A DNA stretch of 64,000 nt from Vibrio pomeroyi (GCF_024347595.1 NZ_AP025506.1:2046001-2110000), one strand, 5' to 3'. Positions 8,121 to 17,923 are shown, counted from the stretch's first letter. Notes: a model not told the origin generated them from the letters alone. Translations and numbers: made by a program.

Positions 8121-9773
8121 TTATTGTTCTTCTTTTGGTAGATAAACCGTCATGCGTGAACCAAAGTCAGGGTTATCAACCATTTCTAATAGCCCTTGGT
8201 AGCGGTCGGCTAACTGCTTAATCAAATATAAGCCGACACCACGATTCTGTTTCGCTTTGCTCGACACGCCTTTTTCAGTCAAGTCATTGGTAGCCAAGTG
8301 TTTTGGTAAACCACAACCTTTATCTTCCACTTCAACGATGATTTCATTGCCAAAATCACTGATAGACACATCAATCACGCGGCGCGCAGGGGCTATTTGC
8401 CCTTCTTGTTTAATCGCCATCATGGTGGCATCAAACGCGTTATCGATCAGGTTACCGAGAATAGTGACAACGTCATCCGCATTTAAACGGCTTGGCAGCG
8501 CCTCAAGCCTCGAACCTTCTTCGACTTTAAGCTCTAAACCAATCTCACGTGCGCGTTCTGTTTTGCCTAACAACATGCCCGCAATCAGTGGGTCTTTGAC
8601 CGTTTCTCTTAAGAACTCGATCAGGCTTTGATAGTGGGCCGTTTCTTGTCCAATCAACTGCTGAACAGATTCCAACTCACCCATCTGAATCAAGCCGCTA
8701 ATGGTATTCAACTTGTTCTGGTGTTCATGTGTTTGCGAACGCAATAGATCCGCATATTCTTTAGTTTGAGATAGCTGATCCGTTAAGTCATTAATCTCAT
8801 CTCGTAAACGGAAACTGGACACCGCGCCAACCACTTCACCAGCTACAATAATCGGGCTACGGTTAGCAATGATTCGTTTGTTATTCAGGTAAAGCTCAAC
8901 ATCATGATCAGTATCACCCGTCGATAACAGCTGCTCTAAATCACTGCCAGCTAACACATCTGAAAGACGCTTCTGGTTGAGCGCTTTATCTCTATCAATA
9001 GACAAGATATCGCAGGCACTCTTGTTTATTGAGCGCAAAATACCGTTCTTATCGATACTTAAAATACCCTCTTTCACGGTACTCATGGTCACATCGAGCT
9101 CAACGTATAAACGGCCTATCTCTTCTGGCTCAAAGCCCAAAATAGCACGCTGAAAGCGACGAGACACATAGCTTGAAATCAATGCGTTAACGGCAACCAC
9201 CAGCAAGGCCATCACGATCAAAAAGGCTAAATAAGGTTCAATTCTGTCTTGCAGCGAATCTAAGAGATAACCAACCGATACCACGCCGATGACAGCATCA
9301 TTCGAGTCTTTGACGGCCGATTTACCACGAACTGAAAACCCGAGCGAACCTTTTGCCGTCGATACGTAAGACTCACCCAATACCAATGCTTTCTGGTTAT
9401 CTCCGCCACGCATGGGTTTACCCAACCTGTCGTCGTATGGGTGAATCAAGCGAATGCCTTTCTCATCACCGACAACAATAAACGCCGCACCAATTAACTG
9501 CGTGAGGTTTCGAAACTTTACTTGGGTCTCTTCAGATAAAACGTGAGGAATGCCATCAGCATCCAAGGTTCCATTTTCTTGAATAATGCGGGTGACTAGC
9601 GGTGATTCGGAGAGAAATTCGGCCACACCGAGCGCTTTCAAACCCATCTCTTGCTCTTGAGATTGTTTGATATAAGAAAAACCTGCCGCTGAGAGTATCA
9701 ACAGCTCAACGAGGCCAGTGACCGTCATGATAATCAGTAACCTTTTACGGAAACTGATGCTACTCCATTTCAT
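8121..9773 (-). CDS. CitA/DcuS-type sensor histidine kinase
   Basis: The 550-residue membrane kinase has TM1 at about residues 13-34, a periplasmic single-Cache domain with FSVRGKSAVKD and GVVSVGYLLDSL, TM2 at 181-201, a cytoplasmic PAS domain (about 225-320), an H-box with phospho-acceptor H349 (SQTHEHQNKLNTISGLIQ), and a C-terminal ATPase with N-box, VEDKGCGL and GVGLYLIKQL. This architecture is that of CitA, DcuS and DpiB, which sense citrate or C4-dicarboxylates. The ligand cannot be read from sequence alone. It forms an operon with the downstream regulator. Confidence 0.9.
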   Translation of the reverse strand: MKWSSISFRKRLLIIMTVTGLVELLILSAAGFSYIKQSQEQEMGLKALGVAEFLSESPLVTRIIQENGTLDADGIPHVLSEETQVKFRNLTQLIGAAFIVVGDEKGIRLIHPYDDRLGKPMRGGDNQKALVLGESYVSTAKGSLGFSVRGKSAVKDSNDAVIGVVSVGYLLDSLQDRIEPYLAFLIVMALLVVAVNALISSYVSRRFQRAILGFEPEEIGRLYVELDVTMSTVKEGILSIDKNGILRSINKSACDILSIDRDKALNQKRLSDVLAGSDLEQLLSTGDTDHDVELYLNNKRIIANRSPIIVAGEVVGAVSSFRLRDEINDLTDQLSQTKEYADLLRSQTHEHQNKLNTISGLIQMGELESVQQLIGQETAHYQSLIEFLRETVKDPLIAGMLLGKTERAREIGLELKVEEGSRLEALPSRLNADDVVTILGNLIDNAFDATMMAIKQEGQIAPARRVIDVSISDFGNEIIVEVEDKGCGLPKHLATNDLTEKGVSSKAKQNRGVGLYLIKQLADRYQGLLEMVDNPDFGSRMTVYLPKEEQ

Positions 9774-10405
9774 ATAAAACCGTCCCTAGTGCTTAACGAT
9801 TAATGTTAACACCAAGTTAATCTTATGACCTTTGCGCTTATACGAATTTGTGACTGTTACTCAACTAAATAATTGACCAGATTATTAATTGATATTCCTT
9901 TACGTTATACGGCCCAAACAATCGCTCACTTTTAGAACGGATTAGCTTAAAAAGACAAATAAACGAATAAATATCGAGCTAGATCACTAAGCTTTTAGGT
10001 GTTTTTTAGGTTGTTTAAAATAAATACAATTATAATGGTTGCATATGAAGGAGTTTATTGTTGCCAAGCTATACGTTGCAATTTTTAGACAGCGTTTAAC
10101 CCGGAACTTCGGTTAACATAAAAGCAACAAACCCTCACTCGCTGGACGTACCGATAAGTAAAAGTTGCGCGCTCGCCGTTACGAATGATGAACAAACGGA
10201 TTAACTATTCTCCCCTATTCATCCATCGCTATTTGACACTCGGATAGTTAGACAACCGGCTAGTTAGACAACGAAGAGGTGACTGATAAAAGCAGCACCC
10301 AATAATAAAGCATTGATGAGCAGGAAGTATCGATCAGTGGCAACGTCCAATAGAAACAGGATAAAAAACATAACCTATAAACATTGTTGAAAAGGAAACC
10401 AGGCA
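9774..10405. other. Long intergenic region, possible transcribed leader
   Basis: About 630 bp lack a convincing long gene. A perfect -10 hexamer TATAAT (10031-10036) is followed by a hairpin (TTAACC / GGTTAA around 10097-10114) and then GC-richer, structured-looking sequence that runs up to the small ORF at 10406, which has its own terminator. This could be the long leader of that small gene or a small RNA. No homology is claimed. Confidence 0.35.
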
Positions 10406-10633
10406 ATGAAACGCGATAATTTTGGAATCTGCCTAACAAAGGCTATGTTGTTCAAAAACTTACAATCTACTTTCACTCATGTCAGAGCATATGAGAAGAA
10501 CGAGACATCCCCTCTCGATCTAAAAGTATTGTTAGCTTTCCCGCAAATGTCAGGTAGAGATTTACTACAAACGATGCAAGGTTCAAGACAATTGGTGTGG
10601 CGCGCCGATCACCATTGTCCAAGCTTTAAATAG
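10406..10633 (+). CDS. Small protein of unknown function
   Basis: A 75-residue frame with a plausible ribosome site (AAAGGAAACCAGG) upstream of its ATG and a strong terminator about 40 bases after its stop. The sequence is mixed, slightly basic and lacks a signal peptide, a membrane helix or a metal motif; it contains two cysteines. I do not recognise it. The isolated unit, with an upstream TATAAT and a terminator, argues that something here is transcribed, but it could be a non-coding RNA with a chance frame. Confidence 0.4.
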   Translation: MKRDNFGICLTKAMLFKNLQSTFTHVRAYEKNETSPLDLKVLLAFPQMSGRDLLQTMQGSRQLVWRADHHCPSFK

Positions 10634-10670
10634 CGCCAATCAATTTGTAGTAAACCCTTCTATACTGAAC

Positions 10671-10708
10671 TTAAAGAGCACGATTCGTCGTGCTCTTTTT
10701 GTTTCTTT
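10671..10708 (+). terminator. Rho-independent terminator
   Basis: AAAGAGCACGA and TCGTGCTCTTT arms with a very short loop, followed by TTTGTTTCTTTT. It is one of the strongest terminators in the window and marks the end of the 10.0-10.6 kb transcript. Confidence 0.85.
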
Positions 10709-10847
10709 TCTCCAACCATTAAACCCTTAATAGCATTCACATTATATTAACGAGCGGCTATGCTAATTGTTCATATGAGGTAATCTGTTCAAGACAAATG
10801 ATTATCCCCCTGTTAACATTAGAGCTAATACTCTAATTTGGTATTTA

Positions 10848-12305
10848 ATGCAGATGACCAAACCGACATTCCGACGCCTTGCGATTGCCAGTATTCTTAT
10901 CGGTGCTATCAGTTCGCCAAGCTATGCTGCCCCGCTCACTTTTTCTGAGGCGTGGCAAATACTCCAAGAGAACAACAACTCTCTTGCAGCTCAACAAGCT
11001 AATGTTGAGCGTTATCAACACCTTCAAAATGCAACTGGAAGCCTTAACCTGCCTTCTGTCACGCTTGGCGCTAACTACACTCACCTTGATAGTGACGTGA
11101 CCATCAATGGCGAACAGTTTGCAGATAGCCTAAGTGGCGTACCAGCTGGCTTATCTGGTATTGGAGCCATTGCTCCCGGGCTAGTTTCATCTCTCGGAGG
11201 TATCACCTCCACCATCACCGAACAAGACATCTTCAGCTCTTCAATTCGCGCAGTTTGGCCTATTTTTACAGGCGGACGAATTAACGCAGCACAAACCGCA
11301 GCTGAAGGTAAAAGCGAAGAAGCGCAAAGCCAACTCTTGATGGAAAAGCAGGCTCGCTACGAAGACTTAAGCAAATACTACTTCTCAGTAATCTTAGCGG
11401 AAGACGTTGTGAAAACGCGTCAGGCCGTAGAAGCAGGCTTAACTCAGCACCGAGATTTCGCCATCAAGATGGAACAACAAGGGCAAATCGCACGAGTTGA
11501 ACGTTTACAAGCGGATGCCTCTTTAGATAAAGCAGTCGTTGAACGTACTAAGGCTGAAAATGACCTCAAGATTGCTCAGTTAGCACTGACTCAAATTCTT
11601 GGCCAAAGCCAGAGTGTTGAACCTTCAGAGCAACTGTTTATCAACAAGAACCTTCCTCATATGGATGTGTTCATTGATCAAACACTGATGACCTACCCCG
11701 GCCTTAAGATCCTTGATGCGAAAGAGAAACAAGCAAGCAGCTTAATCAAAGCTGAAAAAGGCAAATACTACCCAGAAGTCTACCTTTACGGTGATTACAG
11801 CCTTTACGAGGACGACTCGTTGGCGAGTGAAATGAAACCGGATTGGTTAGTCGGCATTGGTGTGAACGTACCGCTGATCGATACCTCTGGACGCTCTGAT
11901 AAGGTAGCCGCTGCGCACAGTGCAGTTTCACAGGTGCAATTCCTTAAGTCACAAGCCAAACAAGACTTAACCGTTTTGGTACAAAAGACCTATCTTGAAG
12001 CGAAGCAAGCGATTGAAGAGGTTCAAGGGCTCAATTCTAGCTTGTCGTTAGCTCAAGAGAATCTATCTCTTCGCAAAAAAGCGTTCACTCAAGGGCTGTC
12101 TAACTCGTTAGAAGTGGTTGATGCAGAGCTATACCTTGCGAGCATTAAGACACAGCAATCTGCTGCGCGATTCAAATATCTTATCTCCCTCAACAAGCTT
12201 TTGGCGCTCACCAGCGAAATGAATGCTTACTCAAGTTACTTAACTTCTTCTGTTACGTCTGATTTCGACTCAAAAACAGACACCGCTAGCCAGTCAAAAG
12301 GATAA
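10848..12305 (+). CDS. TolC-family outer-membrane efflux protein
   Basis: A 485-residue outer-membrane factor with a signal peptide (hydrophobic core at residues 10-22, likely cleavage after SYA27) and two repeats of long coiled helices rich in Gln, Ala and Glu, typical of the TolC/OEP fold. It would form the outer-membrane exit duct for the HlyD-type adaptor encoded three bases downstream. The start could be the ATG at 10848 or the one two codons later; the ribosome site is weak for both. It heads the four-gene export operon ending at 15707. Confidence 0.9.
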   Translation: MQMTKPTFRRLAIASILIGAISSPSYAAPLTFSEAWQILQENNNSLAAQQANVERYQHLQNATGSLNLPSVTLGANYTHLDSDVTINGEQFADSLSGVPAGLSGIGAIAPGLVSSLGGITSTITEQDIFSSSIRAVWPIFTGGRINAAQTAAEGKSEEAQSQLLMEKQARYEDLSKYYFSVILAEDVVKTRQAVEAGLTQHRDFAIKMEQQGQIARVERLQADASLDKAVVERTKAENDLKIAQLALTQILGQSQSVEPSEQLFINKNLPHMDVFIDQTLMTYPGLKILDAKEKQASSLIKAEKGKYYPEVYLYGDYSLYEDDSLASEMKPDWLVGIGVNVPLIDTSGRSDKVAAAHSAVSQVQFLKSQAKQDLTVLVQKTYLEAKQAIEEVQGLNSSLSLAQENLSLRKKAFTQGLSNSLEVVDAELYLASIKTQQSAARFKYLISLNKLLALTSEMNAYSSYLTSSVTSDFDSKTDTASQSKG

Positions 12306-12308
12306 CTC

Positions 12309-13283
12309 ATGAAACCTATTAAGCCCCTTCTTCTATCTATAGTTGGTATCGGCATTATTGGCTGGGTCGGATACAGTTTTTACCAAGCGTATCAGCCTCA
12401 ACCGGTTAAGCTTCAAGGCCAAATCGATGCGCAGCAATACAGCATCTCTTCTAAAGTACCAGGCCGAATTGACCAAGTATTCGTGCGCAAAGGCGACTCT
12501 GTTGAGAAAGGTGAATTGATCTTCTCTCTACTTAGCCCAGAGATCGACGCTAAATTAGAACAAGCGAAAGCTGGCCAGAAAGCCGCTGGCGCATTAGCTC
12601 AAGAAGCCGAAAATGGCGCACGTACTCAGCAAATCCAAGCCGCTAAAGACCAATGGCTGAAAGCTAAAGCTGCTGCCGATCTGATGAACAAAACCTACCA
12701 ACGTGTAAATAACCTTTACAACGATGGTGTCGTCGCTGAACAAAAGCGTGACGAAGCCAAAACACAGTGGCAAGCCGCGAAATACACAGAAAGTGCTGCC
12801 TTCCAGATGTACCAGTTGGCGCAAGAAGGTGCTCGTGATGAAACCAAAGTTGCTGCTGCTCAAAAAGCCTTAATGGCTGCAGGTGCAGTGGCAGAAGTTG
12901 AAGCCTACGCAAAAGACACACAGATCCACAGCTGGTTTAGTGGTGAAGTGTCTCAAGTATTGCTAAGCAGTGGTGAATTAGCGCCGCAAGGTTTCCCTGT
13001 TGTCACCGTTATCGATACTCAAGACGCATGGGCGGTACTTAACGTTCGTGAAGACATGTTGAAGCACTTTGAAAAAGGCACGCAGTTTGATGCTTACCTC
13101 CCTGCTCTAGACAAATCACTGACCTTTAAAGTGACTCATATTGCCGTAATGGGTGATTTCGCGACTTGGCGTTCAACCGATGCATCGCAAGGCTTTGATT
13201 TACGTACATTCGAAGTAGAAGCACGCCCTGTCGACACAGACGAAACACTGCGCATGGGTATGAGCCTTGTGGTTGAGCTTTAG
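12309..13283 (+). CDS. HlyD-family membrane fusion protein
   Basis: A 324-residue periplasmic adaptor anchored by one N-terminal helix (about residues 7-28). The biotinyl-lipoyl half motifs (KVPGRIDQVFVRKGDSVEKG and later FSGEVSQVLLSSGE) flank an alpha-helical hairpin rich in Ala, Gln and Lys. The strong site AAAGGATAACTC lies before the ATG, three bases after the TolC-like stop. It should bridge the inner-membrane ABC-2 permeases encoded next to the outer-membrane duct. The family resembles YbhG and YhiI adaptors. Confidence 0.9.
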   Translation: MKPIKPLLLSIVGIGIIGWVGYSFYQAYQPQPVKLQGQIDAQQYSISSKVPGRIDQVFVRKGDSVEKGELIFSLLSPEIDAKLEQAKAGQKAAGALAQEAENGARTQQIQAAKDQWLKAKAAADLMNKTYQRVNNLYNDGVVAEQKRDEAKTQWQAAKYTESAAFQMYQLAQEGARDETKVAAAQKALMAAGAVAEVEAYAKDTQIHSWFSGEVSQVLLSSGELAPQGFPVVTVIDTQDAWAVLNVREDMLKHFEKGTQFDAYLPALDKSLTFKVTHIAVMGDFATWRSTDASQGFDLRTFEVEARPVDTDETLRMGMSLVVEL

Positions 13284-13290
13284 GTGACTT

Positions 13291-14535
13291 ATGTCTGCTA
13301 ACTTTCGATCTACAGGAGCACAATCTACAGGCTCTTATTCACCTGATCATCACAAGGTGACGAGTACCTTGCTTAGACAGTGGGCGATAGTTCGCAAAGA
13401 CAAGTGGTTGTTGTCGTGTCTAACTTGGATACCCTTGCTGCTTGCAGCGAGTATTTGGCTGATTTTCTCGCAAGGCATCGCTCGTGATTTACCCGTCGCT
13501 GTGGTTGATCTTGAACACAGTCAAATATCGCAACAGTTCACTCGTCTTGTTGATGCGTCACCTACCCTACAAGTGACTCAGAAATACAGTTCAGTGAGCG
13601 AAGCCGCTAAGGCGATGATTGAGCGCGATATCTACGGTTACGTTGTGATACCAAAACACTTCGACCGCGATCTCTACCTAGGTTTGAACCCTCAAGTGTC
13701 TGTGTTCTACAACAGTCAATTCATCTTGATAGGTAAACTGGTCAACTCAGCGCTGTTACAAGCTCAAGGGACTTTTAACGCTCAGCTTGAAGTCGTTAAA
13801 CAGCTTTCACACGGTGATACCACGGTGCAATCAGCATTGGGGCAAGCTGTCACGGTACAAAGCCAAATCACCCCATTGTTTAACAAGAACACTAGTTACG
13901 CTCAGTTCTTGGTATCTGCCGTTATTCCTGCTTTATGGCAAATCATGATTGTGGTCGGCACGATACTGGTGTTAACTGCAAACGTTCGAGCTCGTGGGCT
14001 AAAGGCATGGCTTTCACACTCTCCTGCGAAGTCGTTAGTTTCAACGTTAACCCCTTACGTGGCTCTGTTTTTAGCGTTTGGTATTGCGTTTAGCTTTTGG
14101 TTCTATCGTCTGCTCGACTGGCCATTTAACGGCAGCTTCATGGCTTTAACGGTTGCTCAACTACTAACGGTTGTCAGCTGTATCATTATGGGTTGCTTGT
14201 TCTTCTTCTTGACGCTCGATCCAGCAAGAGCGATGAGTTTCGCCGGTGCCTTTACAGCACCAAGCTTCGCTTTCATGGGGATTACTTTCCCAGTAACCGA
14301 CATGAACACGGCAGCTCAAGTTTGGAGAAGCTTACTGCCAGTGAGTCACTACATCGAAGTACAAACGGCTCAGTCCAGTTATGGCGTGAGCGCAGCACAA
14401 TCGTTAATCAGCCTCACTTCTATGTTGTGGTATGCGGTTCCTGCATTGGTGGTTATGTTGTTAATTAAGAAACATCTAGCGCAAGCATCACTCTCAGCTA
14501 AAGCACAAGATGCAGAACAAGGAGTAAAACAATGA
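13291..14535 (+). CDS. ABC-2 type permease (YbhS/YbhR-like), first subunit
   Basis: A 414-residue integral membrane protein with one N-terminal helix (about residues 38-58), a large periplasmic loop (VAVVDLEHSQISQQF onward, typical of drug-type ABC-2 permeases), then five helices from about residue 205. It starts seven bases after the adaptor. No ATP-binding domain is present in it. It should pair with the second permease that overlaps its end by four bases. The transported compound is unknown; relatives export drugs or toxic organic compounds. Confidence 0.88.
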   Translation: MSANFRSTGAQSTGSYSPDHHKVTSTLLRQWAIVRKDKWLLSCLTWIPLLLAASIWLIFSQGIARDLPVAVVDLEHSQISQQFTRLVDASPTLQVTQKYSSVSEAAKAMIERDIYGYVVIPKHFDRDLYLGLNPQVSVFYNSQFILIGKLVNSALLQAQGTFNAQLEVVKQLSHGDTTVQSALGQAVTVQSQITPLFNKNTSYAQFLVSAVIPALWQIMIVVGTILVLTANVRARGLKAWLSHSPAKSLVSTLTPYVALFLAFGIAFSFWFYRLLDWPFNGSFMALTVAQLLTVVSCIIMGCLFFFLTLDPARAMSFAGAFTAPSFAFMGITFPVTDMNTAAQVWRSLLPVSHYIEVQTAQSSYGVSAAQSLISLTSMLWYAVPALVVMLLIKKHLAQASLSAKAQDAEQGVKQ

Positions 14536-15707
14536 GCTTTACTCAACTGCTAAAACAAGAACTGTTAGCGGTACTTCGCAACCCAGTTGTCTTGCTCACC
14601 GTATTTGGTGGCGTGGTCTTCTATTCATTCTTGTATCCGTTGCCTTACGCAAATCAAGTACCTCAACAATTGAAAGCGTCGGTGGTGAACCTAGATAAGA
14701 GCCAAAGCAGCTACCAGTTAGAAAGAATGGTCGATGCGACCTCACAAATCGATTTGGTTCGTCGAGATTCCACCATTGAAGATGCGAAACAAGCTGTGTT
14801 GAACCAAGAGATTGGCGGGTTCATCGTCATCCCAGAAGATTTCTATAAAGATCTACTTCTTGGAAAGAGCCCTACGCTCTCTTATGCGGGTGATGCGTCT
14901 TACTTCTTAGTGTACGGAACCATTGTTGAAGGGTTAGCCAAAGCCGGAGGCACGTTAGCCGCACAAGTTAAAGTCAGCCACTTGCTAGTCGAAGGTGTGC
15001 CGTTAGAGTCAGCAGCCAAAGGTTACAGCGCCTTTAGCTTGAACCTAAAACCAACCTTCAATAGTCGCATGGGATACATCGATTATGTTGTGCCTGCTGT
15101 ATTTGTGTTGATTCTGCAACAAACCTTAGCCATGGCTTCTGGTTTAGTTGCTGCAACGCAAAATGCTCAATCCACATTCGGCTATTGGAGCAGAATTCAT
15201 CCAGCCAAACTAATCCTTGCTCGCTGTTGCACCTTAGTAGGCATCTACTACTTATTATCGATGTACTACTTCGGCGCCAGCTTTTCGATGTACGGGATTA
15301 ACCTACTCGCCTCAATCTCACAGATTTTAACCTTGTTACTGCCCTTCTTATTGGCCAGCTGTTTGATTGGCATTTTTATCGGTGAGTTAGTGCCACGAAG
15401 AGAGTTAGTCACGGTTGTTGTGTTAATCAGTTCAATGCCGCTTATCTTCTCGTCTGGATTTATCTGGCCTGTTGAAATGATGCCACAGTGGTTGGTAATG
15501 CTATCAGAACTATTCCCAAGTACCCCTGCTATTCAAGGTTTCTTGGCGCTGAATCAGATGGGCGCTTCATGGCAAGAAGTCGCACCTCAATGGACGCTGT
15601 TATGGGGACAAGTTGCTCTATGGGGTTCGTTGTTAGCACTTAAGCTCTACCACAAATCGAGTAAAAGCGTCGTTATCAGTAGTACGAGTACCAGCAACAG
15701 TAGTTAA
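14532..15707 (+). CDS. ABC-2 type permease (YbhS/YbhR-like), second subunit
   Basis: The 391-residue paralogue of the preceding permease has the same layout: one N-terminal helix, a periplasmic domain (ASVVNLDKSQSSYQLE) and five C-terminal helices. Its ATG overlaps the previous stop (ATGA), so the two are coupled. It is the last gene of the operon, with a terminator 25 bases downstream. As in the first subunit there is no nucleotide-binding domain, and none is encoded anywhere in the operon. Confidence 0.88.
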   Translation: MSFTQLLKQELLAVLRNPVVLLTVFGGVVFYSFLYPLPYANQVPQQLKASVVNLDKSQSSYQLERMVDATSQIDLVRRDSTIEDAKQAVLNQEIGGFIVIPEDFYKDLLLGKSPTLSYAGDASYFLVYGTIVEGLAKAGGTLAAQVKVSHLLVEGVPLESAAKGYSAFSLNLKPTFNSRMGYIDYVVPAVFVLILQQTLAMASGLVAATQNAQSTFGYWSRIHPAKLILARCCTLVGIYYLLSMYYFGASFSMYGINLLASISQILTLLLPFLLASCLIGIFIGELVPRRELVTVVVLISSMPLIFSSGFIWPVEMMPQWLVMLSELFPSTPAIQGFLALNQMGASWQEVAPQWTLLWGQVALWGSLLALKLYHKSSKSVVISSTSTSNSS

Positions 15708-15728
15708 GCTGTTTGACTCATCGAAAAC

Positions 15729-15764
15729 CATTAAAAAAGCTCTGATTAAGGGCTTTTTTAATGC
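15729..15764 (+). terminator. Rho-independent terminator
   Basis: TTAAAAAAGC and GGCTTTTTTAA arms with a loop of about nine bases, ending the export operon. Confidence 0.8.
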
Positions 15765-16289
15765 CTTCAAGTTTCAAGCTCGTTAACTATCGAATGGTTA
15801 GAAGCCGCCAAAAACATATCAAGTATTCAAACTTCCTTCACTCTCTTCCATCAGGTTTAGAGCGATTTGATCGTGAATCACACCTCAAGATCTAAGGAAT
15901 CGCTTTAAACAAGGATAAACCGCCTTCCTAACAAAATTCACCTGCCGCTATTGCCATCACTGCATATGCCTTTTCAAACTCGAAAATCATCGACTTATTC
16001 CAAAATGATGACAAAACCCGAATAATTGTAAATTTATTGTAAAAATTTCTTTGATGACATTATTTTTATGTATAGGGTTATCAATAAGACTTGATAAGCC
16101 GAATATCATAGTCTCATTGATGGACGTACCGAAAGGATCTCCATATAAAACGTGATTAGTAGTTATATTTATTTCGCATTTTGACTTAGCAACAGAGCTT
16201 TTGTCGCTACCAAAGAAATATATAAGCTATTGAAATACAAAACAAACACAACAGCAACAAACATAATTTAATAAAAAGCAGGGAAAACC
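15765..16289. other. Long upstream region of the first AGCS gene
   Basis: About 525 bp of AT-rich sequence without a convincing gene. It must carry the promoter of the AGCS symporter at 16290. I looked for a second glycine riboswitch here and did not find one. Confidence 0.3.
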
Positions 16290-17831
16290 ATGAAAAACAT
16301 AAGAGAATTATTTTTTGGGTTTATATTATTGTTTAGTTCCAGTGCATTTGCAGAAGAAGGGTCATTTAATCAAGCCATTAGCAACTTAAGCCAAAGTGTT
16401 GATGGATTTTTCAACGAGTACACAGGATGGTTCGTTGGATTAATATTTAAAAGCGTGCCAGTAGGTGAAGCCAACTTCCCGATTATTGTTGGGTGGCTAT
16501 TACTTGCTGCACTCATCTTTACTGTTTATTTTGGCTTCGTTCAATTTAAACGTGTCGGCATGGCTATCGACATCATTAAAGGTAAGTACACCGACCCTAA
16601 ATCGAAAGAAGATGGCGAGGTTTCTCACTTTCAAGCTCTAACAACCGCTCTTTCAGGAACGGTAGGTCTTGGTAACATTGCTGGTGTAGGTGCCGCGCTT
16701 GCGATTGGTGGCCCTGGGGCAACATTCTGGATGATCTTGTGTGGCATCCTCGGGATGGCTTCTAAGTTCTGTGAGTGTACCTTAGGTGTGAAATACCGAA
16801 CTATCTTACCGTCAGGCGTTGTTTCAGGTGGTCCTATGTACTACCTAAGCCAAGGTCTTGGTGAAAGAGGTTTAGGTGGACTCGGTAAGGTACTGGCTAT
16901 CGGTTTCGCACTGATGTGTATCTTGGGTTCTTTGGGTGGCGGTAACATGTTCCAAGCCAACCAAGCTCATGCAATGTTGACTTATGCTTTTGATATTCCA
17001 AGCGAATACGGTGTTATCACTGGCCTTGTGTTAGCCGCTTTGGTTTTCTCTGTAATTGTTGGTGGTATGCCTTCTATTGCATCGGTAACTGAAAAAGTTG
17101 TGCCTTGGATGGCTGCGCTATATATCGGTATGGCTGTGATTGTTATCGGTTCTAACCTTGATCAAGTTGGCCCTGCGTTCAGTGCAATCTTTACAGGTGC
17201 ATTTACTGGTGAAGGTGTGGTTGGTGGATTCATTGGTGCGTTAATTCAAGGCTTGAAACGTGCGACGTTCTCGAATGAAGCAGGTGTTGGTTCAGCAGCT
17301 ATTGCTCACTCAGCGGTTAAAACAAAAGAGCCAATCACTGAAGGTCTAGTATCACTATTAGAACCGTTCGTTGATACGGTAATCATTTGTACAATGACAG
17401 CATTGGTTATCACTATCGCAGGCCTAAACACAGGTCCATTCGATGGTACAGGCCTAACGGGTGTAACCCTAACTGCAGCATCATTCACTGAAACTGCAGG
17501 CTTCTTCAAATACACACTAGCCCTAGCCGTTATCATGTTTGCGTTCTCTACCATGATTTCTTGGTCGTACTACGGTCTTAAAGCATGGACTTACCTATTT
17601 GGTGAAGGAAAGGCAACAGAACTCGTATTCAAAGTGATGTTCTGTGTGTTCGTTGTGATTGGCGCGACCATTCAATTTGGCGCGGTAATCGACTTCTCTG
17701 ATGCAGCTATCTTTGCAATGTCTATCTTTAACATCCTAGGTCTATACTTCTTGATGCCTGTTGTTAAGAAAGAACTGCAATCATTTGTTGCTCGCGTGAA
17801 ATCTGGCGAAATCAAAACTTACGAGAAATAA
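16290..17831 (+). CDS. AGCS alanine/glycine:cation symporter with N-terminal signal-like segment
   Basis: A 513-residue inner-membrane symporter of the AGCS (SLC-like, AlsT/DagA) family, which imports alanine or glycine with sodium. Family marks are LSGTVGLGNIAGVGAALAIG, GPGATFWMILCGILGMASKF, the VSGGPMYYLS segment and RATFSNEAGVGSAAIAH. It is longer than the second AGCS gene here because of about 55 extra N-terminal residues that begin with what looks like a cleavable signal peptide (cleavage near AFA21). The start has GCAGGGAAAACC before the ATG. The stop is followed by a terminator shared with the small gene on the opposite strand. Confidence 0.9.
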   Translation: MKNIRELFFGFILLFSSSAFAEEGSFNQAISNLSQSVDGFFNEYTGWFVGLIFKSVPVGEANFPIIVGWLLLAALIFTVYFGFVQFKRVGMAIDIIKGKYTDPKSKEDGEVSHFQALTTALSGTVGLGNIAGVGAALAIGGPGATFWMILCGILGMASKFCECTLGVKYRTILPSGVVSGGPMYYLSQGLGERGLGGLGKVLAIGFALMCILGSLGGGNMFQANQAHAMLTYAFDIPSEYGVITGLVLAALVFSVIVGGMPSIASVTEKVVPWMAALYIGMAVIVIGSNLDQVGPAFSAIFTGAFTGEGVVGGFIGALIQGLKRATFSNEAGVGSAAIAHSAVKTKEPITEGLVSLLEPFVDTVIICTMTALVITIAGLNTGPFDGTGLTGVTLTAASFTETAGFFKYTLALAVIMFAFSTMISWSYYGLKAWTYLFGEGKATELVFKVMFCVFVVIGATIQFGAVIDFSDAAIFAMSIFNILGLYFLMPVVKKELQSFVARVKSGEIKTYEK

Positions 17832-17923
17832 CTTCTCTTCAGTGCTTATCGTCAAATAACACTGTTCTAAAAATTTTTGTAATACCCTTTGCTTGAGAAA
17901 GCGAGAACAGTACTGCAATAACC

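Noticed and set aside
9840..9870. CRP site before the CitA-like kinase gene
   Set aside because: Only one half (TGTGA) fits; the second half does not.
12594..12921. Long antisense frames across the HlyD-type gene
   Set aside because: They are shadows of a clearly coding plus-strand gene.
10144..16133. Shared 12-mer TGGACGTACCGA in two intergenic regions (about 10143 and 16122)
   Set aside because: Pairs of identical 12-mers are expected by chance in 64 kb, and the flanks do not match.
15765..16289. Second glycine riboswitch before the first AGCS gene
   Set aside because: None of the conserved aptamer blocks is present.
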